A DNA stretch of 64,000 nucleotides, taken from assembly GCF_050587365.1 (NCBI RefSeq), contig NZ_JBOBFV010000002.1, forward strand, positions 62,001-126,000, in the 5' to 3' direction. The notes below the pieces were generated by a model. It did not search any database and was not told the origin of the DNA. It saw only the letters and a list, made by a program, of their open reading frames with translations. Shown here piece after piece: positions 34,956 to 43,807 of this stretch (positions within the stretch are counted from its first letter, which is position 1; the number at the start of each line of letters is the position of its first letter). The position numbers and the translations under genes are program-made. Origin of the DNA: Plantibacter auratus (GTDB taxonomy: Bacteria > Actinomycetota > Actinomycetes > Actinomycetales > Microbacteriaceae).

Positions 34956-35927
34956 GTGAGCGACTCCAGAACCACCGGAACGGCGTCCGCGCCCCCGGTG
35001 CCGTTGAAGGTCGTCAAGCTCCGCCATCCGTGGCGGAACGTGTTCGCCGTCATCATCGTGCTGTTGCTCGTCGCCTTCGTGGTCGACGCGGCGACGCGAC
35101 CGGCGTACGACTGGCCGGCCGTGGGCAAGTACGTCTTCGACCGGCGGATCACCATGGCAGCGCTCATCACGCTGCAGCTGACGGTGTACTCGATGATCGG
35201 CGCCATCGTCCTCGGCGTCGTGCTCGCGATCATGCGACTGTCGCCGAACCCGGTGCTCAAGGCCATCGCATGGGGCTTCGTCTGGCTGTTCCGCGGGACG
35301 CCGGTCTACGTGCAGCTGGTCTTCTGGGGCCTGCTCGCGACGATCTATCCGACGCTCAACATCGGCCTGCCGTTCCTCCCGCCGATCGCGCAGCTGCCGA
35401 CGGACGCCGCGCTGAACACCTTCTGGATCGCCGTCATCGGGCTGGCGCTCAACGAGGCCGCCTACATGTCGGAGATCGTGCGCGCCGGTCTGCTGTCGGT
35501 GGACCGCGGACAGGAGGAGGCGTCGACGGCGCTCGGGATGAGTTGGGCGCAGACGATGCGGCGGGTCATCCTGCCGCAGTCGATGCGGATCATCATCCCG
35601 CCGACGGGCAACGAGGTGATCTCGATGCTCAAGACCACCTCGCTCGTGACGGCCGTCCCGTTCACGCAGGAGCTCTACACGAGGTCGCGGGACATCTCGT
35701 CCGAGACGTTCAACCCGATCCCGCTGCTCATCGTCGCGTCGCTCTGGTACCTGCTGTTCACCTCGGTCCTGATGGTGGGTCAGTACTTCCTGGAGAAGCG
35801 GTTCGCGCGCGGGCTCACCAGGATCGACGCGGGGGCACCGGTCACGACCGAGGCCATCCAGGTCCAGGAGACCGAGGCGCGCGCCAAGCAGAGTCCTGCC
35901 GACGGCGAGAGCGGAGAACGACGATGA
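34956..35927 (+). CDS. Polar amino acid ABC transporter permease
   Basis: 323-residue membrane permease of the His/Glu/Gln/Arg type. The EAA loop is GQEEASTALGMSWAQTMRRV, followed by ILPQSMRIIIPPTGNEVISM. The region YVQLVFWGLL after FRGTPV is typical. Only one permease gene is present, so it probably works as a homodimer. The GTG at 34956 is 2 bp after the binding-protein stop; the longer frame from 34896 lies inside that gene. Confidence 0.9.
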   Translation: MSDSRTTGTASAPPVPLKVVKLRHPWRNVFAVIIVLLLVAFVVDAATRPAYDWPAVGKYVFDRRITMAALITLQLTVYSMIGAIVLGVVLAIMRLSPNPVLKAIAWGFVWLFRGTPVYVQLVFWGLLATIYPTLNIGLPFLPPIAQLPTDAALNTFWIAVIGLALNEAAYMSEIVRAGLLSVDRGQEEASTALGMSWAQTMRRVILPQSMRIIIPPTGNEVISMLKTTSLVTAVPFTQELYTRSRDISSETFNPIPLLIVASLWYLLFTSVLMVGQYFLEKRFARGLTRIDAGAPVTTEAIQVQETEARAKQSPADGESGERR

Positions 35928-36700
35928 CGATCACGGACACGACCGACATGGTCCGCGCCGAGGGCGTGGTGAAGTCCTTCGGCTCGAACACGGTCCTCAA
36001 GGACATCTCGCTCACGGTACGACGCGGCGAGGTGATGTGCCTGGTCGGGCCGTCGGGCTCCGGCAAGTCGACCTTCCTGCGCTGCATCAACCACCTGGAG
36101 CGGGTCGACGGCGGACGGTTGCTCGTCGAGGGTGACCTCATCGGCTACCGCGAGCGGGGCGACAAGCTCTACGAGTTGAAGCCCAAGGAGGCGGCGAAGC
36201 AGCGGCGCGACATCGGCATGGTGTTCCAGCGGTTCAACCTGTTCCCCCACATGACGGCGCTCGAGAACATCATCGAGGCACCCATGCAGGTGAAAGGCCA
36301 ACGGCGCGCGGTCGCCGAGCAGCGCGGCCGGGAACTCCTGGACCGGGTCGGTCTGAGCGACAAGGCGGCGGCGTACCCCGGCCACCTGTCAGGCGGTCAG
36401 CAGCAGCGGGTCGCGATCGCGCGGGCCCTCGCGATGGACCCGAAGCTCATGCTGTTCGACGAGCCGACCTCGGCACTCGACCCGGAGCTGGTCGGCGAGG
36501 TCCTCGACGTCATGAAGGGACTCGCGAAGGACGGCATGACGATGATCGTCGTCACGCACGAGATGGGGTTCGCCCGGGAGGTGGCCGACTCACTCGTGTT
36601 CATGGACGGCGGCGTCGTCGTGGAGACGGGAGCACCTCGCGAGGTGCTCGCCAACCCGCAGCACGCCAGGACGCGGGCGTTCCTCTCGAAGGTGTTGTGA
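35924..36700 (+). CDS. Polar amino acid ABC transporter ATP-binding protein
   Basis: 258-residue ATPase: Walker A GPSGSGKST, Q-loop MVFQRFNLFPHM, signature LSGGQQQR, Walker B MLFDEPTSALDPE, switch His in VVTHEMGFAREVA. ATGA overlap with the permease. A strong hairpin follows the stop, ending the operon. Confidence 0.93.
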   Translation: MTITDTTDMVRAEGVVKSFGSNTVLKDISLTVRRGEVMCLVGPSGSGKSTFLRCINHLERVDGGRLLVEGDLIGYRERGDKLYELKPKEAAKQRRDIGMVFQRFNLFPHMTALENIIEAPMQVKGQRRAVAEQRGRELLDRVGLSDKAAAYPGHLSGGQQQRVAIARALAMDPKLMLFDEPTSALDPELVGEVLDVMKGLAKDGMTMIVVTHEMGFAREVADSLVFMDGGVVVETGAPREVLANPQHARTRAFLSKVL

Positions 36701-36704
36701 GCAC

Positions 36705-36748
36705 GAACGCCACCCGCTCCCCCAGACTGGGGCGAGCGGGCGGCGTTC
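36705..36748 (+). terminator. Strong terminator after the amino-acid transporter operon
   Basis: Long hairpin from 5 bp after the stop: arms GAACGCC / GGCGTTC, CCCGCTC / GAGCGGG and CCCC / GGGG stack into a stem of about 18 bp with single-base bulges around a small AGACT-containing loop. Confidence 0.78.
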
Positions 36749-36775
36749 CACCCGGGGACGGGCGGGCGACGGGAC

Positions 36776-36994
36776 TCAGTGGAGCTTCTTCTGGACTTCC
36801 TTCTGGGCCTTCGCCGTGGCCTTCTTCGCGTTCTTCACGGCCTTCTTGCGCGCCTTCTCGACGCGAGGGTCGTTCCAGAACTCTTCTGCGGCGTGCTTGA
36901 TCTCGCGGTACCGGGTGCGTCCGGCCTTCGCGCCGAGCGTGTAGGCACCGAAGGCGATGAGGCCGACGATGATGAGGAGGATCTTCTTACCCAT
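36776..36994 (-). CDS. Small membrane protein with lysine-rich tail
   Basis: 72 residues. One N-terminal helix (KILLIIVGLIAFGAYTLGAK) is followed by a strongly basic, probably helical tail (KARKKAVKNAKKATAKAQKE). No known family recognised. It lies downstream of the Asp23/AmaP operon in the same direction, 151 bp from it, and may belong to the same stress response. The ATG at 36994 has a GGGAG sequence upstream. Confidence 0.7.
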   Translation of the reverse strand: MGKKILLIIVGLIAFGAYTLGAKAGRTRYREIKHAAEEFWNDPRVEKARKKAVKNAKKATAKAQKEVQKKLH

Positions 36995-37145
36995 GGTGTT
37001 GCTCCCTCTCCCACGGATCGCCGTGGGGCGTTGATGTGTCCCGATGGTTCTTCCCGCGACACTGGCATTCTGCGACGCGCGGCTGCGGATCAGCCGATTC
37101 GGACGGGGGCTTGCAATTGCGCCGGCACGTCCGGATCAGTGACGG

Positions 37146-37769
37146 TCACTGGAGGACGCGCTTCGGCTTGGCGGCGCGGAAGCCGCCACCGACCTCGACG
37201 AGGACGGGGAGCTCGACGCCGAGCAGGCGGTCGAGCGACTCCACCGCCGTGCTGACGGTCTCCACCGCCGTGCGGGGCGAGACGCCGCGCCGGCAGGTGA
37301 CGGCGACCTTGAGCGCCTGCGCCCGGTTCACGTTCCAGGCGGAGACGCGGACGGATGAGAACGCTTCGGTGTCGTCGAGCGCATCGCCGAGCGCGTTGGC
37401 CGCGACGTCCGTCTCGAGCACGATGTCGCCGTGCTCGACGGTCGCGCGATGCACGACGCCGGAACGGCCACGACCCTGACGCAGGACGAACGGGATGAGC
37501 AGGGCGGCGACGATCACGAGCAGCACGATCCCGGCGATCGGGACGAGGACCGGGGCCGTCTGTCCGGCGTCCGCGCCGGGCGCAGCGGCGAACGGGTTCC
37601 AGGCGAACCAGCCGTCGATCGTGTCGAGCACCGCGTCACGGTTGTCGCGCCACCAGTCGGCGACGACGGGCACGGTGACGACGGCGAGCGCCGCCGCCCC
37701 GATCACGACGAACACGAGTCCGATGAGGAGGATGAGCAGACGGTTCAGTCCGCGGTTGGTGGAGTTCAC
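37146..37769 (-). CDS. AmaP-like alkaline-shock membrane anchor protein
   Basis: 207 residues. Two predicted helices (LLILLIGLVFVVIGAAALAV near the start and VLVPIAGIVLLVIVAALLIP in the middle) are followed by a soluble domain. This is the layout of the membrane anchor that tethers Asp23-type proteins. Last of five overlapping genes of the Asp23 operon. Confidence 0.7.
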   Translation of the reverse strand: MNSTNRGLNRLLILLIGLVFVVIGAAALAVVTVPVVADWWRDNRDAVLDTIDGWFAWNPFAAAPGADAGQTAPVLVPIAGIVLLVIVAALLIPFVLRQGRGRSGVVHRATVEHGDIVLETDVAANALGDALDDTEAFSSVRVSAWNVNRAQALKVAVTCRRGVSPRTAVETVSTAVESLDRLLGVELPVLVEVGGGFRAAKPKRVLQ

Positions 37770-38374
37770 TGTCCGACCTTCCCGTTCGACGAGATGGAGG
37801 TGGTCGCCCGGAGCGACGGCTGCAGGCCGAACGCGTCGAGGTCGGCGGCGACGGCGCGGTCGACCTCGGACCGGTCGACGGGCATGCCGCTGGCGGGGGT
37901 GATCCGGATCGCGGCGCTCCGCCGGCCGACGGCCACGGAGGTGCCGTCAGGATGCGTGGCAGCCGTCGTCGAAGCGCGCTGTGCGAGGGCCGACGCGATG
38001 ACCTCGTCATCGACGACCGCGAGTACGCGCCCGGTCGACAACAGATGGCGGTGACGACGCCCCGGTCCGAGCGCGATCCCGATGAGGACCACCCCGAGCA
38101 GGAGCACGAGTGCGCCTGCGACTGCGAGGATGACGGGCTGCGTCGTCGGCAGGCTGGCCGCGGCTCCCGGGATCTCACCCGGGGCGACGAGGAGCGGGCG
38201 GACGCCGATGAGGGCGAGCACCGTCTCCACGGCGATCCAGAGCGCGACGAGCACGAGCAGGACCGCGAGGAGGATCGCGGCGGTCGAGCGCGGCGAGTGC
38301 AGTTCGCGGCGAGCCAGGCGCCGGAGCACCCGCGTCGGGCCGGTGACCGGGGTCGTGGCTGCTGTTGCGGTCAT
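37766..38374 (-). CDS. DUF6286-type membrane protein of the Asp23 operon
   Basis: 202 residues with two helices (ILLAVLLVLVALWIAVETVL and VILAVAGALVLLLGVVLIGI) and a C-terminal soluble domain. In actinobacteria a protein of this layout regularly accompanies Asp23 and AmaP genes; its biochemical role is unknown. Overlaps both neighbours by 4 bp (ATGA). Confidence 0.68.
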   Translation of the reverse strand: MTATAATTPVTGPTRVLRRLARRELHSPRSTAAILLAVLLVLVALWIAVETVLALIGVRPLLVAPGEIPGAAASLPTTQPVILAVAGALVLLLGVVLIGIALGPGRRHRHLLSTGRVLAVVDDEVIASALAQRASTTAATHPDGTSVAVGRRSAAIRITPASGMPVDRSEVDRAVAADLDAFGLQPSLRATTSISSNGKVGQ

Positions 38375-38784
38375 GAGACGCGTCCTTCCTGGTCGATCTC
38401 GAGTCCGCTCACGCGGATGGAGACGCGCGAGACGCTCGAACCGGACAACTGCTCGACGCGAGCGGCGATGGCACCGGTGGCGGCCGAGACCCGTTCGACG
38501 ATGGAGCCCCCTGAACGCTGGAGCGCGTCGGGGGTGGCCGAGACGCGCGCCAGTGGGATCGCGCGCATCGGCGAGGTGACGATGAGCGCGAGTGCACCCC
38601 GGTCGTCGGCGAGCTCGACCTTCACGCGTCCCGCCGGGACCCCGAGCGATTCGGCCGCGATGTTCACGGCGACGTGCTCGAGGGCCTTCGCGGTGATCCG
38701 CGTCCGGCCCGGCCCGCCGTGCGGGTGCACGCCGGGAGCTTCGGCGACCGAGGGGACACCCCGGTCGAGGACGGCGGTGGTCAT
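38371..38784 (-). CDS. Second Asp23/Gls24-like protein
   Basis: 137 residues. RITAKALEHVAVNIAAESLG and the following beta strands resemble a divergent Asp23 domain. The C-terminal half has VSIRVSGLEIDQEG. It overlaps the genes on both sides, so it is co-translated with the main Asp23 protein. Family membership is probable rather than certain. Confidence 0.62.
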   Translation of the reverse strand: MTTAVLDRGVPSVAEAPGVHPHGGPGRTRITAKALEHVAVNIAAESLGVPAGRVKVELADDRGALALIVTSPMRAIPLARVSATPDALQRSGGSIVERVSAATGAIAARVEQLSGSSVSRVSIRVSGLEIDQEGRVS

Positions 38785-38972
38785 GACGAGACGCGCTTCC
38801 CGCGGACGGCGTCGACGATCGCGTTCAGGTCGGTCTGGCCGGTGACGATGCGGGCCACGAGGGCGCCGATCCCCATCGCGACCGCGACGAACACGAACGC
38901 CCAGAACCCGAAGGCCACCCAGCTGAGTGCGAGGACGGCACCGATCAGGATGCCGGTGTTGGTGGCGGTCAC
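38781..38972 (-). CDS. Small two-helix membrane protein (DUF2273-like)
   Basis: 63 residues with two hydrophobic segments (GILIGAVLALSWVAFGFWAF and VFVAVAMGIGALVARIV) and a basic end. DUF2273 proteins of this size lie next to asp23 and amaP in Gram-positive bacteria. ATGA overlap with both neighbours. Confidence 0.7.
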   Translation of the reverse strand: MTATNTGILIGAVLALSWVAFGFWAFVFVAVAMGIGALVARIVTGQTDLNAIVDAVRGKRVSS

Positions 38973-39427
38973 TGGACTCGCGCCTCGGCGTTCTGGTCCT
39001 CGTCGTCGGACGGGATGAAGACGTCGCTGACGGTCACGTTGACCTCGGTGACCTCCATGCCGACGAACTGCTCGATCGCGCGGATGATGGAGGCGCGGAC
39101 CTCACTCGCGACGGCCTGCAGGTCGACCGGGTAGTCGGCGACGATCACGACGTCGACGGCGACCTGGGTCTCGCCGACCTCGACGCGGATGCCCTGCGAC
39201 AGGTCGGAGGAGCCGATGGCGTCGCGGATGGCACCGAAGGCACGGGCTGCGCCACCACCGAGGGCGTGCACGCCGCGGACCTCGCGGGCTGCGATGCCGG
39301 CGATCTTCGCGACCACGCCGTTGTCGATGACCGTCTTGCCGTGGGTGTTCGTCTGCGTGGCGGCGTTGTTCTCGCCGACGACACCCTTCGTGACGGTGGG
39401 CTTCGGGGAGTTGGTGGTGTTCGACAT
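38969..39427 (-). CDS. Asp23/Gls24 family envelope stress protein
   Basis: 152 residues. The Asp23 core is clear: TVIDNGVVAKIAGIAAREVR, GVHALGGG, VEVGETQVAVDVVIVADYPV and EVNVTVSDVFIP. The N-terminal 30 residues are Thr/Asn-rich. First gene of the five-gene operon, with GGAAGGG before the ATG at 39427; the longer open frame to 39709 is not supported by the family's length. Asp23 proteins gather at the membrane and respond to cell-envelope stress. Confidence 0.86.
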   Translation of the reverse strand: MSNTTNSPKPTVTKGVVGENNAATQTNTHGKTVIDNGVVAKIAGIAAREVRGVHALGGGAARAFGAIRDAIGSSDLSQGIRVEVGETQVAVDVVIVADYPVDLQAVASEVRASIIRAIEQFVGMEVTEVNVTVSDVFIPSDDEDQNAEARVQ

Positions 39428-39668
39428 GGTGTTGCCCTTCCTGGTTCGTCTCGAGCGAGCGGTTGATCGCTTCGTTGGTGATAGGACGCAACCATCGCAC
39501 CGATCGTCACGGTCGATCTCGAAGCTCGTGAAGAGACCGCGAATCAGGCACCGCACCGTGACGAATCGGCGTCGACCTCCGACGCCCATCCGAGGATCTG
39601 TTCGTCGCCGCGCGCCGCTAAGATTGGTGGGTCCGGCATCCCACCACTTCCTTTGGAGTCCTGCCCTC

Positions 39669-42002
39669 GTGACGACCACCACCCCCACCAGCTCCGCCGT
39701 CGCCGACACCGTCGAGAACGCCGTCGCGACACCGGACCGCGAGCAGCCCTACGGCGCCCTCGGCCTGAAGGCCGACGAGTACGCGAAGATCCGCGAGATC
39801 CTCGGCCGTCGTCCCACGAGCGGCGAGCTCGCCATGTACTCGGTCATGTGGAGCGAGCACTGCTCCTACAAGTCCAGCAAGATCTACCTGCGCCAGTTCG
39901 GCCAGAAGGTCACCGACGACATGAAGAAGAACCTCATGGTCGGCATGGGCGAGAACGCCGGCGTCATCGACGTCGGCGAGGGCTGGGCCGTGACCTTCAA
40001 GGTCGAGAGCCACAACCACCCCTCCTACATCGAGCCCTTCCAGGGTGCGGCCACGGGCGTCGGCGGCATCGTCCGCGACATCATCTCGATGGGCGCCCGA
40101 CCGGTCGCCGTCATGGACCAGCTCCGCTTCGGCGACATCGACCACCCCGACACCGCGCGCGTCGTGCACGGCGTCACCGCCGGCATCTCCTCCTACGGCA
40201 ACTGCCTGGGCCTGCCGAACATCGGCGGCGAGACCTACTTCGACAAGGTGTACCAGGGCAACCCGCTCGTCAACGCCCTGTCGGTCGGCGTCCTGCGTCA
40301 CGAGGACCTCCGCCTCGCCAACGCCTCGGGCGTCGGCAACAAGATCGTCCTCTTCGGTGCCCGCACCGGTGGCGACGGCATCGGCGGTGCCTCCATCCTC
40401 GCGTCCGACTCCTTCGACGCGAACGGCCCGACGAAGCGTCCGGCCGTCCAGGTCGGCGACCCGTTCGCCGAGAAGGTGCTCATCGAGTGCTGCCTCGAGC
40501 TCTACCGCGACAGCCTCGTCGAGGGCATCCAGGACCTCGGTGCCGCCGGCATCTCCTGCGCCACGAGCGAGCTCGCGGCCAACGGCGACGGCGGCATGTT
40601 CGTCGAGCTGTCGCACGTGCTGCTGCGGGACCCCTCGCTCACGCCCGAGGAGATCCTCATGTCGGAGTCGCAGGAGCGCATGATGGCGGTCGTCGAGCCG
40701 GGCAAGCTCGACGCCTTCCTCGCCGTCACCGACAAGTGGGACGTCGAGACCTCGGTGCTCGGTGAGGTCACCGACACCGGCCGCCTCGTCATCAACTGGC
40801 ACGGCGAGGAGATCGTGAACGTCGACCCCTCGACCGTCGCGGTCGACGGCCCGGTCTACGAGCGCCCGGTCGCCTACCCCACCTGGATCGACGCCCTGCA
40901 GGCCGACTCCGCGTCGGCCCTCCCCCGCACGGACGCCCCTGCCGAGCTGGAGCAGCAGTTCCGCTCCCTCCTCGGCTCGGCGAACCTCGCCGACAAGAGC
41001 TGGATCACCAACCAGTACGACTACTACGTCATGGGGAACACGGCGCTGTCCTTCCCCGACGACGGCGGCATGATCCGTGTCGACGAGGAGTCCGGCCTCG
41101 GCTTCGCCATCGCGACCGACGCGAACGGCCGCTACTGCCAGCTCGACCCGCGCCAGGGCGCGCAGCTCGCGCTCGCCGAGGCCTACCGCAACGTCGCCGT
41201 CACCGGTGCCGTCCCGGCCGCCGTCACCGACTGCCTGAACTTCGGCTCGCCGGAGAACCCCGAGGTCATGTGGCAGTTCTCCGAGGCCGTCGCCGGCCTG
41301 TCGGACGCCTGCCTCGAGCTCGGCGTGCCGGTCACCGGCGGCAACGTGTCGTTCTACAACCAGACGGGCGACGTCCCGATCTTCCCGACGCCCGTCGTCG
41401 GCGTCCTCGGCGTGATCGACGACGTCGCGCGCCGCATCCCGAGCGGATGGCAGGACGAGGGCGACAACCTCTACCTCCTCGGCACCACGTCACTCGAGCT
41501 CGACGGCTCCGCCTGGGCCGGGACGATCCACGACCACCTCGGTGGCCTGCCGCCGAAGGTCGACCTCGCCGGCGAGAAGACGCTGGCCGAGCTGCTGCAC
41601 GCCGCAGCTAAGGAGGGTCTCGTGTCCTCCGCCCACGACCTCTCCGACGGTGGTCTCGCCCAGGCGCTCGCAGAGAGCGTCATGCGCTTCGGTGTCGGTG
41701 CCCGGGTGTTCCTCGGCGAGCTGCTCACGCGCGACGGCGTCGACCTCACGACGGCGCTCTTCTCCGAGTCCACCGGACGCGTCATCGTCTCGGTGCCGCG
41801 CGAGGACGACGTCAAGTTCCAGGGTCTGTGCGAGGGCCGCGGCTACCCGGTGCTCCGCATCGGCGTGACCGACGCCTCGGCCGTCGGCGACGCGACCGAG
41901 CCCGCCCTCGAGATCCAGGACGTCCTGACCATCCCGGTCTCCGAACTGCGTCGGGTGTCCAAGAGCGTGCTCCCCGAGCGGTTCGGCCCGGTCATCGGCT
42001 GA
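39669..42002 (+). CDS. purL: Phosphoribosylformylglycinamidine synthase subunit PurL
   Basis: 777-residue large subunit (purine step 4; ATP plus ammonia from PurQ). Seen: MWSEHCSYKSSK, the catalytic-His region VESHNHPSYIEPFQGAATG, GNCLGLPNIGGETYFD and a C-terminal AIRS-like half with HDLSDGGLAQAL. The GTG start at 39669 fits the family; a TAAGAT -10-like box lies at 39619-39624. The long upstream frame from 39189 is a shadow of the Asp23 gene. purS and purQ are 14.6 kb upstream. Confidence 0.95.
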   Translation: MTTTTPTSSAVADTVENAVATPDREQPYGALGLKADEYAKIREILGRRPTSGELAMYSVMWSEHCSYKSSKIYLRQFGQKVTDDMKKNLMVGMGENAGVIDVGEGWAVTFKVESHNHPSYIEPFQGAATGVGGIVRDIISMGARPVAVMDQLRFGDIDHPDTARVVHGVTAGISSYGNCLGLPNIGGETYFDKVYQGNPLVNALSVGVLRHEDLRLANASGVGNKIVLFGARTGGDGIGGASILASDSFDANGPTKRPAVQVGDPFAEKVLIECCLELYRDSLVEGIQDLGAAGISCATSELAANGDGGMFVELSHVLLRDPSLTPEEILMSESQERMMAVVEPGKLDAFLAVTDKWDVETSVLGEVTDTGRLVINWHGEEIVNVDPSTVAVDGPVYERPVAYPTWIDALQADSASALPRTDAPAELEQQFRSLLGSANLADKSWITNQYDYYVMGNTALSFPDDGGMIRVDEESGLGFAIATDANGRYCQLDPRQGAQLALAEAYRNVAVTGAVPAAVTDCLNFGSPENPEVMWQFSEAVAGLSDACLELGVPVTGGNVSFYNQTGDVPIFPTPVVGVLGVIDDVARRIPSGWQDEGDNLYLLGTTSLELDGSAWAGTIHDHLGGLPPKVDLAGEKTLAELLHAAAKEGLVSSAHDLSDGGLAQALAESVMRFGVGARVFLGELLTRDGVDLTTALFSESTGRVIVSVPREDDVKFQGLCEGRGYPVLRIGVTDASAVGDATEPALEIQDVLTIPVSELRRVSKSVLPERFGPVIG

Positions 42003-42015
42003 GCGACCCGCCCCC

Positions 42016-42051
42016 ACACAGCCCCTGCGCCCGACGGCGTGGGGGCTGTGT
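42016..42051 (+). terminator. Terminator after purL
   Basis: Perfect 10-bp arms ACACAGCCCC / GGGGCTGTGT with a 16-nt loop, followed by CGTTT, 14 bp after the purL stop. Confidence 0.75.
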
Positions 42052-42212
42052 CGTTTCTGGATGGGGTTCGAGACGCCGGGTGGGCGGATACCCGAAACCC
42101 ACCCACCCGACTCACCACCGGGCGCTCGAGCCAGGAACCCGAATGTCCTGACCGGCGTCTCCGGCAGTGGTGTCGCAAGCGACGACTTCAGCATATCAGC
42201 ATTTGGAATGCT

Positions 42213-42653
42213 TCACGGAAGCGTCGCGGCCATGCCCCACAGTCGTTCCACGGCCAGTTCCGCGGCGATCGCGTCCCCCTCCGCGACCGCGTCCCGGAGG
42301 ATCGGGAAGTCCACCGCGAGTGACGGCCAATCGAGCCAGTCGGTGTCGGCGGTGACCTCGAGTTGCGGCGAGAGCAGCGCGAGTGCGTCGCGAGCGGTCG
42401 TGACCAGGATGCGATTCGGGCAGAGGGCGACGAGATGGTCCATGAGCGGCCACGAGAGCTCGGCGTAGGCGACCGGGTCCTGCAAGCCGATCACTCGCGA
42501 CACCTCGTCCAGCTCGGCGACGAGCGCCGCTCGGTCGGCGTCCTCGAGGACGGGCACGGTCACCCGCGTCACGCCGCCCAGCAGCGCCCCGAGCGTCTGG
42601 AAGAGATGGATCCGCCGATGGCGGGGCCTGCTGGCCGTCGAGTCCGTCGACAT
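42213..42653 (-). CDS. Hypothetical protein
   Basis: 146 residues, no family recognised. A basic N-terminus (RPRHRRIHLFQTLGALLGG) is followed by a mostly acidic, Leu/Ala-rich region that looks helical (DRAALVAELDEVSRVIG, PILRDAVAEGDAIAAELAVE). No signal peptide or membrane segment. GGAAGGTG lies 7 nt before the ATG at 42653; a GTG at 42662 is possible. It is divergent from the GntR gene across 180 bp. Codon bias supports coding. Confidence 0.6.
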   Translation of the reverse strand: MSTDSTASRPRHRRIHLFQTLGALLGGVTRVTVPVLEDADRAALVAELDEVSRVIGLQDPVAYAELSWPLMDHLVALCPNRILVTTARDALALLSPQLEVTADTDWLDWPSLAVDFPILRDAVAEGDAIAAELAVERLWGMAATLP

Positions 42654-42769
42654 GCGTCCCACCTTCCTGCCGCTCCGGGGTGCGCCCGTGCGCGCCAGGA
42701 TAGCAAGGCCCGGCGCACTCGGCTACACCTGTGCATCCGGCATGTTCACCAACACATGAGGCACAAAAC

Positions 42770-42789
42770 TATCCAACACACCTTGGATA
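42770..42789. promoter_or_regulatory. Operator-like inverted repeat before the GntR gene
   Basis: Perfect 7-bp arms TATCCAA / TTGGATA with a 6-nt spacer, 46 nt upstream of the GntR start in an AT-richer patch. Likely autoregulatory site. Confidence 0.55.
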
Positions 42790-42835
42790 TCGGTATTCTG
42801 AACTGGTCATATCCCAGCTCGACGATCGGAGTCCC

Positions 42836-43522
42836 ATGCCTGTTCCCAAAACCGTCGAGACGAGCCCTCGGAAGCTCCTGCGCGACATCGTCTTCGAGCA
42901 GCTCCTGACCGCGATCGAGGACGGCACCCTCGAGCCCGGCGAGCGCCTCAACGACGAAGAGCTCGAGAAGTGGCTCGGCGTCTCGAGGACCCCGATCCGC
43001 GAAGCGATCAGCAAGCTCGCCGACATCGGACTGGTCGAGACCGCACCGCAGCGGTACACCCGAGTCGCGAAACCCACCGCCGAGCAGTACGCCGAAGCAC
43101 TGCGCCTCCTGAACGGCTTCCACGAGCTCAGCGCACGGTGGAGCATCCCGCAGTTCACCGACGAGGACGTCGCGGCGTTCCGCGAGCTCGGCGACGCGGT
43201 GCTCGCGGACATCGAGGCGCGTGACAAGCACGTCCTCCGGTCGTCCTCCGCCTTCGCCGACTTCATGGTCGAGCGTTCGGGCAACTCGCTGCTGCAGCAG
43301 GTCGCCCGTCAGATGAACACCCGGGTGACCTACACCTCGCTGCCGACGATCGGCTTCTTCCAGTGGGACATCTTCGCCGCCTACGTCACCGGGCTGGTCG
43401 CGGCTGCCGAGGCACGTAGCGCCGGGGAGGCCGAGCGCGTCATGCGCAAGCAGGCCGAGGCCACCGACGCCTTCCTCGAGCAGGTCATCGCCGCCGGTGG
43501 AGGACTGCCCGCCGCGAGCTAG
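42836..43522 (+). CDS. GntR-family transcriptional regulator
   Basis: 228 residues. The winged helix (PGERLNDEELEKWLGVSRTP, IREAISKLADIGLVE) is followed by an FCD-like helical domain of about 150 residues. The FCD metal His pattern is not obvious. The ATG at 42836 begins MPVPKTVETSPRKLL, with GGAG nearby. No obvious target next to it apart from its own promoter repeat. Confidence 0.83.
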   Translation: MPVPKTVETSPRKLLRDIVFEQLLTAIEDGTLEPGERLNDEELEKWLGVSRTPIREAISKLADIGLVETAPQRYTRVAKPTAEQYAEALRLLNGFHELSARWSIPQFTDEDVAAFRELGDAVLADIEARDKHVLRSSSAFADFMVERSGNSLLQQVARQMNTRVTYTSLPTIGFFQWDIFAAYVTGLVAAAEARSAGEAERVMRKQAEATDAFLEQVIAAGGGLPAAS

Positions 43523-43549
43523 CCGGCGACCGCTGACGAACAGCGGAAC

Positions 43550-43673
43550 GTCACAGAGCCTGTCGAAGCGCCGACCGCCCTTCGACAGGCTCAGGGACCG
43601 GAACATTCCGCGGACACCTCGCCCGGTCACTGAGCCACACACTCCTCCCGGTCACTGAGCTTGTCGAAGTGCC
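43550..43673. repeat. Four intergenic elements between gntR and pnuC
   Basis: A divergent copy (43550-43572) faces a CCCT/AGGG copy (43577-43600). A half-element (43624) is then followed by a CACT/AGTG-type full element (43650-43673). The 285-bp gap holds these and the palindrome at 43705, and no gene. Confidence 0.75.
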
Positions 43674-43704
43674 CACGAAAGACTTCCTGAGCCGCAGATC
43701 GTCA

Positions 43705-43736
43705 CAGAGCCGCCTCCCGATCGGGAGGCGGCTCTG
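43705..43736. terminator. 32-bp perfect palindrome before pnuC
   Basis: Uninterrupted palindrome with half CAGAGCCGCCTCCCGA. It would form a very stable hairpin in either transcript and may terminate the gntR transcript or shield pnuC. There is no long T run. Confidence 0.6.
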
Positions 43737-43807
43737 CACGTTGTACGGTGGACCGTCGGTCGCGTGACCGCGCATCATCTGGCAACGGACCCGATCGGAG
43801 CACTGCA

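Noticed and set aside
43674..43807. NAD-type riboswitch before pnuC
   Set aside because: The only strong structure is a simple palindrome; I saw no conserved riboswitch core.
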